Shown one piece after another: positions 57,933 to 64,000 of a DNA stretch of 64,000 nucleotides (position 1 is its first letter; the number at the start of each line of letters is the position of its first letter). The DNA comes from Halobaculum sp. MBLA0147 (GTDB lineage: Archaea > Halobacteriota > Halobacteria > Halobacteriales > Haloferacaceae). The DNA lies in assembly GCF_041361345.1 (NCBI RefSeq), contig NZ_JBGKAD010000002.1, positions 1-64,000 on the forward strand, read 5' to 3'. The notes under the pieces were generated by a model, which ran no database searches, was not told where the DNA came from, and was given only the letters and a program-made list of their open reading frames with translations. The position numbers were made by a program, and so were the translations under genes.

Positions 57933-60290
57933 ATGGACGACGACAGTCGGGGCGTGGACAGACGCCTCCTGCTCCGCTCGCTCGCCGCGACTGGCCTCGT
58001 CGGCAGCCTCGCCGGGTGTGGCGGGAACGGAGCCGACGGGGGAAGCGAGGATACCGCCCCAGACTCGACGGAAGCGGAGACGACCGTCCAGTCTCCGACA
58101 GCCTCGGACGCCGACACTGCGACACCGGACCCGCGCAACGCGCTGGAGGCGGTCCGCGTCGACGACGAGGGGTTCCGTGTCCGACGCGTCGGCGAGTGGG
58201 AGCCGACACTCCTGCGTGGCGTCAACCTCGGGATGGGGAAGCCGGGGCGGTTCCCGGGCGAGACGGCGATCACTCGCGAGGAGTACGACCGCTGGCTCGC
58301 ACAGATGGCCGCGATGGACGCGAACGTGATCCGCGTGTACACGGTCCACCCACCGGCGTTCTACGAGGCGCTGGCCGCTCACAACGCCGATACCGACCGC
58401 CCACTCTACCTGTTACACGGCAACTGGCTCCCCGCCAGACTGATCGAGGGGGAGACCACCGCCTACGACGATACCGTGACGACGACGTTCGACGACCGGC
58501 TTCAGACGGTCGTCGACGTGGTCAACGGCGACGCAGAACTCCCCGAGCGGCGCGGCTACGCGGCTGGCAGCTACGACACGGACGTGTCGGCGTACACACT
58601 CGGCTACGTCGTCGGGATCGAGTGGGAACCACGGTTCGTCGCCCGCACGGACGAGCGCCACGAGGGCGGCGCGACCGACGGACGGTTCGTCCGGGCGACG
58701 AGCGACGCGAGCGGGTTCGAGCGGTGGCTCGCGGAGCGACTCGACGCGCTGACGACGTACGCCGCCGACACGTACGACCACCGCCGGCCCGTGAGTTTCG
58801 CGAACTGGCCCACCACCGACCACCTCACACACCCCGCGGAGCCGTTCGTGTGGGAAGACGAGGCGTCGGTGAACCCGAACCACGTCGTCACGACGGACGC
58901 CTTCGCGCCGGGAGCCTTCGCCACCTACCACGTCTACCCGTACTACCCGGACTTCATGAACTTCTCCGAGCGGTACACGTCGCACACGACCGCCGACGGG
59001 GAGCAGAGCAGCTACGCCGGTTACCTGACAGATCTCGTCGACGCCGTCGACCACCCGGTGTTCGTCGGCGAGTTCGGTGTCCCGGCCTCGCGTGGTACGG
59101 CGCACGAACACGTCTTCGGGCTGGACCAGGGGCACCACACGGAACGGGAGCAGGGGGAGATGGACGCCGAGCTGTTCGAACGACTGGTCGCGACGGGGAC
59201 CGCCGGCGGTGCCGTGTTCGCGTGGCACGACGAGTGGTTCAAGCGCACCTGGAACACGATGGAGACCACCGACCCGAACCGGCGGCCCTTCTGGTTGAAC
59301 GTCCAGTCGCCCGAACAGCGGTTCGGCCTGCTGTCGTTCGACCCCGAGGACGCGATCACGCTCTCCGGGACCGACGACGAGTGGACGGACGCGACCCGCG
59401 TCGCGAGCGGGGCCAGCGGTGTGCAGCACCCATTCGGGGACGGCGACGACGCGTCCCGCGACCTTCGCGAACTCCGTGCCAGCGTCGACGAGGCGTACCT
59501 GAACCTCCGGGCCACCTACGAAGACCTCGGCGAAGCCGTCGACTGGGACGCGACACAGACGCTCCTGTTACTCGACACGACGCCGGACCGCGGGAACACG
59601 ACACTCCCGCGTGGGCTCGATGGCGAGACGACGCGTGGTGTGGACTTCGCGGTCGAACTCGGAGGCCCGTCGGCTTCGCGACTGTGGGTCGCCAGCCACC
59701 AGGACGTGTTCTACTACGAGTACGGGGAGCGCGATGAGGCGATCGAGGCGGGCCCGTACGCCGCGGATCCCGACAACGGGGTCTACCACCCGGTCAGACT
59801 CGCGACGAGCTACGCGCTGCGGATTCCGAACCAGGATCGGACGATTCCGTTCCGGTCGGTCGAGACGGGGGCGCTCCGCTACGGTACCGCCGATCCAGAC
59901 CACCCAGACTACGACTCGCTGGCGGACGTGTTCGTCGACACGGACGGGAACACGGTCGAGGTGCGCCTCCCGTGGCAGGCCCTGAACGTCCGCGATCCGA
60001 GTAGTCGGACCGTCGTCGGAGACGTGTGGGAGGAGGGACTGTCCGCGGACCGGCAGATCGACGACGTGGGACTCGCGGCCGTGACCTACGCGCCGGACGC
60101 CGACGGGGCGGCCGTCGAGACCTCCGGCTCGTGGAATGCGGTCGACGTACTCCCGGCGTCGTCGGAGGGGTTCGGCGGCTTCGCCCGGTTCGGGTGGGAC
60201 ACGTGGAACACGCCTCGCTACCGCGAACGGACGAAGGAGTCGTACGACGTGTTGGCCGAGACGTACCGCCGGTACGCCGACGGGCGGTGA
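57933..60290 (+). CDS. Large clan GH-A glycoside-hydrolase-like lipoprotein
   Basis: A 785-residue exported protein with a twin-arginine lipoprotein signal (RRLLLRSLAATGLVGSLAGC, Cys29). The catalytic-like barrel starts at ~95 (LLRGVNLGMGKPGRFPGETA). Acid/base candidate Glu230 is in GYVVGIEWEP, and the nucleophile candidate Glu380 is in HPVFVGEFGVPAS, both at the ends of strands as in clan GH-A (GH5/GH2-like) enzymes. The second half (~440-785) is beta-rich (TLLLLDTTPDRGNTTLPRGL, ADVFVDTDGNTVEVRLPWQA) and may bind carbohydrate. The ATG at 57933 follows a TAGTAG after an AT-poor region. Surface polysaccharide turnover is likely; the exact substrate is unknown. Confidence 0.75.
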   Translation: MDDDSRGVDRRLLLRSLAATGLVGSLAGCGGNGADGGSEDTAPDSTEAETTVQSPTASDADTATPDPRNALEAVRVDDEGFRVRRVGEWEPTLLRGVNLGMGKPGRFPGETAITREEYDRWLAQMAAMDANVIRVYTVHPPAFYEALAAHNADTDRPLYLLHGNWLPARLIEGETTAYDDTVTTTFDDRLQTVVDVVNGDAELPERRGYAAGSYDTDVSAYTLGYVVGIEWEPRFVARTDERHEGGATDGRFVRATSDASGFERWLAERLDALTTYAADTYDHRRPVSFANWPTTDHLTHPAEPFVWEDEASVNPNHVVTTDAFAPGAFATYHVYPYYPDFMNFSERYTSHTTADGEQSSYAGYLTDLVDAVDHPVFVGEFGVPASRGTAHEHVFGLDQGHHTEREQGEMDAELFERLVATGTAGGAVFAWHDEWFKRTWNTMETTDPNRRPFWLNVQSPEQRFGLLSFDPEDAITLSGTDDEWTDATRVASGASGVQHPFGDGDDASRDLRELRASVDEAYLNLRATYEDLGEAVDWDATQTLLLLDTTPDRGNTTLPRGLDGETTRGVDFAVELGGPSASRLWVASHQDVFYYEYGERDEAIEAGPYAADPDNGVYHPVRLATSYALRIPNQDRTIPFRSVETGALRYGTADPDHPDYDSLADVFVDTDGNTVEVRLPWQALNVRDPSSRTVVGDVWEEGLSADRQIDDVGLAAVTYAPDADGAAVETSGSWNAVDVLPASSEGFGGFARFGWDTWNTPRYRERTKESYDVLAETYRRYADGR

Positions 60291-60305
60291 GTTTTCGCCG
60301 ATGGA

Positions 60306-61142
60306 CTAGAGGTCAGCGACCGCGAACTGCCGTCTTGCGACGACGAGTCCGATCAGTGTCCACGCACAGAGCACGGCCGCGTTCGCACCGGTCCCCAACA
60401 GCGGCGTCGTGGGTGCTGCACCCAGGATCGCGTTCCGGTCGCTGATCGCCTGTGCGTAGGCTCCGAAGGGGCTGAGTGTCCCGACGACGTGGTGTGTCGA
60501 AGCCGACAGGGAGAGAGTCTCCCCGACGGAGGCAGCGATTTGAGGCCACACGACAGAAACACCGAATACCGCGAGTGCCAACCCGAATGCGCGGGTCCGA
60601 CCGCGGACGCTCGTCGTCACTGCTGTGCCGAGAGCGACGTAGCTCACAACGAGCAGGGCTGTGAATACTCCGAATCCGACGAATCGTCCCCAGCCGACGG
60701 CTGGCGGCGCAGCAACGAGGAGCAGGCCGGTCGCGAGCGTTCCGAGTGTCGTTCCGCAGAGGACGACGAGCGCTCGCGAGAGAAACGCTCCGAGAACGAT
60801 CCGTTCTCGCCGGACCGGCAACCCGACGAGGAGTCGGAGCGTCCCAGTCTCTGCGGCACCTGCCACGACGCCCGCCGTCGCGACGATGGCCGCCAGTGGA
60901 ACGACGGCGGACGTGCTCAACCACGCGAACAACAGGACGGAACGGAAGGCGACGGGGTCTCGTGGACTCCCGTTCGAAACGCCGAGGAGGGCACCGAACA
61001 CGGGTGCGAGCACGCAGACGGCGACAGTCGTCCGACCGAGCGCAGAGCGCCGGATGACGAGGAGTTCGTGTCGGATCAACTGGGCTACGCCGACGCCCGA
61101 TTTCTGAAGATCTCGCTCGCTCGGCCGGTTTCGGTCGGTCAC
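60306..61142 (-). CDS. ABC-2 type exporter permease
   Basis: A 278-residue membrane protein of six helices: TTVAVCVLAPVFGALLGVS, VVPLAAIVATAGVVAGAAET with the ETGTLRLLVGLPVRRERI motif of ABC-2 permeases, ATGLLLVAAPPAVGWG, FGVFTALLVVSYVALGTAVT, FGLALAVFGVSVVWP and NAAVLCAWTLIGLVVARRQF. It starts at a GTG and overlaps the ATPase gene by 4 bases. It converges with the glycoside-hydrolase gene, 15 bases apart. Confidence 0.87.
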   Translation of the reverse strand: MTDRNRPSERDLQKSGVGVAQLIRHELLVIRRSALGRTTVAVCVLAPVFGALLGVSNGSPRDPVAFRSVLLFAWLSTSAVVPLAAIVATAGVVAGAAETGTLRLLVGLPVRRERIVLGAFLSRALVVLCGTTLGTLATGLLLVAAPPAVGWGRFVGFGVFTALLVVSYVALGTAVTTSVRGRTRAFGLALAVFGVSVVWPQIAASVGETLSLSASTHHVVGTLSPFGAYAQAISDRNAILGAAPTTPLLGTGANAAVLCAWTLIGLVVARRQFAVADL

Positions 61143-62224
61143 GACGACTTCCCCTCCGGCGACCGGTCGTCGGACTCGCCACCGGTGTACGCTTCGAAGA
61201 CGGTCTCCAGCGACGGGCGTGTCACGTCCATGTCGGACACGCCGATGCGGTCGTCGACACGGCGGACGATAGTCGCCTTGACTGTGGGATCGGTGCAGAC
61301 CGCCGTCAGTCCCGACCGCGAAGTCGTGTCGGCCGTGTCCGAAGCGACACCCGGCGGCAGGGGGGACGTGGGCGAACTGTCTGACGGCGAGATAGCGCCG
61401 TCAGTTGAGACAGGTGACCCACTCGACGTGTCTGGAGGGCCGGTCGACACGTCCGCGACGCCGTCGGCGGCTTCGACGGACGCAGCAGTGTCGGGGTCGA
61501 CCGGCGTCTCCGTCGCGAGGTGGAGTCGGTCGCCGGCTCCCACCCGCTCGCTCAGCGTCTCGACGTCCGCGACCGCCTCCAACCGACCGTCGACGAAGAC
61601 GCCGACACGGTCACAGACGGCTTCGACCTCCGACAGGCGGTGACTCGAGAGGAACACGGTCGTACCGTTCGCGGCGAGATCGCAAACGAGGGTACGCAGT
61701 TCGGCGACGCCCGTTGGGTCGAGTCCGAGTGAGGGCTCGTCCAGAACGAGGAGGTCGGGGTCGCCGACGAGTGCCGTGGCGAGCAGGAGTCGCCCGCGCA
61801 TCCCCGTCGAGTACTCGCCCGCGGGCCGCTCTCTCGCGGACTCCGAGAGACCAACGGTGTCTAGGAGTGCATCGGGGTCGTCGGCGGCGCCGGTCAAGCG
61901 GACGAGCGACGCGAGGTGTTCGCGTGCCGTCAGGTTCGGGTAGACGCCGCGGTCGTCTGGGAGGACGCCGAGCCGCTTGCGGACGCGGATCGGCTCTGTC
62001 CGTGGATCGTGACCGAACACCCGAACGGAGCCGTGTGTCGGGTTGACGAACCCGGCGAACAGCGCCACGGTCGTCGACTTCCCGGCGCCGTTCGGGCCCA
62101 AGAATCCGAACACCTCGCCGCGGTCGACGCGGAGATCAAGATCGTCGACCGCCACCGTGTCCCCGAACTGTTTGGTCACACCGTCCGTCTCGATCGCCGG
62201 TGGAGGTGCCGGCTGTTCGTGCAC
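61139..62224 (-). CDS. ABC exporter ATP-binding subunit
   Basis: A 361-residue ATPase: Walker A FLGPNGAGKSTTV, LGVLPDDRGVYPNLTAREHL (Q-loop region), signature EYSTGMRGRLLLATALVGDP and Walker B LLVLDEPSLGLDP. After the core there is a Ser/Thr/Pro-rich variable insert (~265-320) and a C-terminal strand domain ending in the ETVFEAYTGG motif common to such exporters. GTG 62224 is chosen. A T-rich element (ACGTTTTTTGAC, 62243-62254 on the minus strand) 19-30 bases upstream supports a leaderless start. The longer in-frame ATG would place the promoter inside the gene. Confidence 0.88.
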   Translation of the reverse strand: MHEQPAPPPAIETDGVTKQFGDTVAVDDLDLRVDRGEVFGFLGPNGAGKSTTVALFAGFVNPTHGSVRVFGHDPRTEPIRVRKRLGVLPDDRGVYPNLTAREHLASLVRLTGAADDPDALLDTVGLSESARERPAGEYSTGMRGRLLLATALVGDPDLLVLDEPSLGLDPTGVAELRTLVCDLAANGTTVFLSSHRLSEVEAVCDRVGVFVDGRLEAVADVETLSERVGAGDRLHLATETPVDPDTAASVEAADGVADVSTGPPDTSSGSPVSTDGAISPSDSSPTSPLPPGVASDTADTTSRSGLTAVCTDPTVKATIVRRVDDRIGVSDMDVTRPSLETVFEAYTGGESDDRSPEGKSS

Positions 62225-62291
62225 GCCACCCGAATCCAGGCGGGCGTCAAAAAACGTACTGGCATGGGTTCGACGGCCGCTGATCACGGCG

Positions 62292-63074
62292 TCACGTCGA
62301 GAACAGGTCCGCGCCGCCGGTGACACCGATCACCTGTCCGGTGACGTAACGGGCCTGCTCGCTGGCGAGGTAACAGATCAGCGGCGCCACGTCCTCCTCG
62401 CGACCGAGTTCCTTCATCGGCGTCGCCTGCCGGACGCGCTCGTACTGGGGTTCGAACTGTTCTAACTGTTCCGGCGAGAGGTCCGCCAGGTCGCCGACCA
62501 CGATACTCGGCGTGAGCACGTTCGAGGTGATCCCGTGCTTCGCACCCTCCAGCGCCAGCGTCTTGCCGAAGCCGATCAGGCCGGACTTCGTCGTCGCGTA
62601 GGAGATCTGCGCGAAACTCCCGCGCCAGCCGGCGATAGACGCCATCGTGACGATCCGGCCCCACCCGCGTTCTTTCATGTGCGGGAACACCGCCTTCGTG
62701 ACGTTGTACGCGCCGGTGAGGTTCAGCTCCACGTCGCGGTCCCACAACTCGTCGTCGAACGACTCGATCCGCGAGACAGCGTCGACGAACCCGGCGTTGT
62801 TGACCAAGATGTCGATCCCGTCCGTCTCGCTCTCCAACGCCGCCACGGTGTCGGTCACCGCCTCGCGGTCTGTGAGGTCACACTCGACGGCTCGCGCCGT
62901 CCCTGGGCGGTCGCTGTCGGTGATCTCCTCGGCGACCGTCTCCGCGCCGTCCGCGTCCACGTCCAAGACGACCACGTCCGCGCCCTCCGCCGCGAGGTGG
63001 CGGCAGTCTTCGCTCCCGAGTCGGCCCGCGCCACCCGTGACCAGTGCGGTCTTGTCGTCCAAGCCGAAGTCCAT
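62292..63074 (-). CDS. Short-chain dehydrogenase (3-oxoacyl-ACP/hydroxybutyryl-CoA reductase-like)
   Basis: A 260-residue SDR: LDDKTALVTGGAGRLGSEDC (cofactor loop), VVLDVDADGAETV (Asp after the second strand, NAD preference), ILVNNAGFVDAVSR, VTMASIAGWRGSFAQISYAT with the catalytic YATTK, and YVTGQVIGVTGGADLF at the C-terminus, typical of FabG/BdhA-like enzymes. ATG 63074 matches family starts. A specific substrate cannot be assigned. Confidence 0.88.
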   Translation of the reverse strand: MDFGLDDKTALVTGGAGRLGSEDCRHLAAEGADVVVLDVDADGAETVAEEITDSDRPGTARAVECDLTDREAVTDTVAALESETDGIDILVNNAGFVDAVSRIESFDDELWDRDVELNLTGAYNVTKAVFPHMKERGWGRIVTMASIAGWRGSFAQISYATTKSGLIGFGKTLALEGAKHGITSNVLTPSIVVGDLADLSPEQLEQFEPQYERVRQATPMKELGREEDVAPLICYLASEQARYVTGQVIGVTGGADLFST

Positions 63075-63259
63075 ACAGCCGGTGACGGGAGGGTGTGGTA
63101 TCAGTGTTCGTGCACCACGGGCAACGGGTGCGGTGTTCACTCACACTACGGGACGTGGTACGTTCCCGTCCCTAGGGTGAGCGACCTCGGTGAGACGTGA
63201 CTCGACGACCCCCATCCGGATGCGACACGATTTAACCGAGGGAGTCGCAGGGAAGCACG

Positions 63260-64000
63260 ATGCGACTCCCGGAGGACGTGGTAGTGTCGTTGCGACGGGT
63301 GGCCGATGGTCTCGACCACCGAGGTCTCCCGCCGGAACTCGCCGTGTTGGTGCCGCTCGGTGCCGCACTCCGACTCTACGATCTCGGGGCCGAGAGCCTC
63401 TGGATCGACGAGGTGTTCACGACGACGATGGCGACCGAGCGGACGCTCCGGGAACTGCTCTTCGTGGTCCCGACGTTCGAGCCACACCCGCCGCTGTACA
63501 ACGTCTTCGTGTGGGTGTGGGTCCGTGTCGCGGGCGAGTCGGCGGTCGCACTCCGCGCTCCGTCGGTGATCTTCGGAGTCGCGGCGATTCCGCTCGTGTA
63601 CGCCCTCGGTCGCGACCTGTTCGACCGGTGGACGGCGACGGCCGCGACACTGCTGTTCACCGTCTCACCGCTCCAGATCTGGTACGCACAGGAGGCGCGG
63701 ATGTACGCGCTGCTCGTGGCGGCGACGCTCGTCTCCTTCCTCGCGTACCGGCGCCTGCCCGACGCGACCGACCGCCGGTCGACAGCGGTGTACGTCGTCG
63801 CCGCACTCGTTCTCGGCTACACCCACGTGTACGGGCTGTTCGTGCTACTGGCGCAGGGGACGGACGCCGTCCGGCGCCGGTGGCGCGGCGGTCGCAGCCT
63901 CTCGTGGCGGCGGATCGTCGCGTTGTACGGCGGACTCCTGCTTGGACTGTCGCCGTGGACCGGGCTGCTCGTCGCGCGAACACTCGTTCCGGAGTGGTTC
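63260..64000 (+). CDS. GT-C membrane glycosyltransferase (PMT/ArnT-like), 3' end outside the window
   Basis: The first 247 codons of a multi-helix glycosyltransferase; the gene runs past base 64000. It has the first-loop acidic motif ESLWIDEVFTTT (Asp-Glu), EPHPPLYNVFVWVWVRVAGE, FGVAAIPLVYALGRDLFDRW and SPLQIWYAQEARMYALLVAA, features of GT39/GT83-type enzymes that transfer sugars from polyprenyl phosphates. About five helices lie in the visible part. Likely in the envelope, adding sugars to proteins or lipids; donor and acceptor unknown. No stop in frame up to the end of the window. Confidence 0.85.
   Translation, partial: MRLPEDVVVSLRRVADGLDHRGLPPELAVLVPLGAALRLYDLGAESLWIDEVFTTTMATERTLRELLFVVPTFEPHPPLYNVFVWVWVRVAGESAVALRAPSVIFGVAAIPLVYALGRDLFDRWTATAATLLFTVSPLQIWYAQEARMYALLVAATLVSFLAYRRLPDATDRRSTAVYVVAALVLGYTHVYGLFVLLAQGTDAVRRRWRGGRSLSWRRIVALYGGLLLGLSPWTGLLVARTLVPEWF

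Overview
The window is a GC-rich piece of a haloarchaeal chromosome or large replicon. The evidence is strongly acidic predicted proteins, many GTG starts, leaderless promoters with a TATA element about 25-30 bases upstream, twin-arginine lipoprotein signals, and families centred on halobacteria: Bat-type HTH regulators, HalOD1 domains, DUF7344 winged helices, TrmB regulators, haloarchaeal PAS/GAF histidine kinases and SipW-dependent TasA-like secreted proteins. No rRNA, canonical tRNA or CRISPR array was seen. The genus cannot be named from this evidence.

0-10 kb: sensory genes and a rearranged locus. A Bat-like regulator is followed by a soluble chemotaxis transducer and two SpoIIAA/STAS-like proteins. 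An IS6-type element with a dead transposase sits exactly at the end of this block. Beyond it lies a second, decayed copy of the transducer/STAS block, cut in two by a 3.27-kb insert. The insert carries an XRE regulator, a DUF2178 membrane protein, an ABC-2 exporter and a 34-bp palindromic operator. A PAS histidine kinase follows.

10-28 kb: transport and redox. There is a NitT/TauT-type ABC importer operon ending in a TauE/SafE permease, a type IV pilin with atypical composition, an ArsC-like phosphatase, a divergent pair of Dpp-type permeases lacking ATPases, and an SMR exporter facing a TrmB regulator. A siderophore-type binding lipoprotein is preceded by a DtxR-type palindrome and followed by a thioredoxin-reductase-like flavoprotein. 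Two histidine kinases come next.

28-48 kb: the most distinctive part. About eleven small regulators (wHTH, DUF7344, HalOD1, CBS, DUF2267, TrmB) lie next to a one-strand cluster of five TasA/camelysin-like secreted proteins. Two of these have a von Willebrand A domain nested inside the TasA-like fold. The cluster also has a Thr/Pro-rich stalk protein overlapping a SipW-type signal peptidase, two more exported beta-proteins, and a divergent membrane-anchored DUF7344 regulator. Two of the TasA leaders carry a conserved tRNA-acceptor/T-arm-like hairpin. The cluster reads as a self-contained surface-fibre or adhesion system with its own signal peptidase and regulator.

48-64 kb: mostly housekeeping and accessory genes. 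These are a zinc-ribbon membrane protein, a saccharopine-dehydrogenase-like reductase, two SDRs, a CPBP protease, a third STAS-like protein, an MFS transporter, a membrane M23 peptidase, an alpha/beta hydrolase, a large clan GH-A glycoside-hydrolase-like lipoprotein, an ABC-2 exporter, and the start of a GT-C glycosyltransferase that runs off the window.
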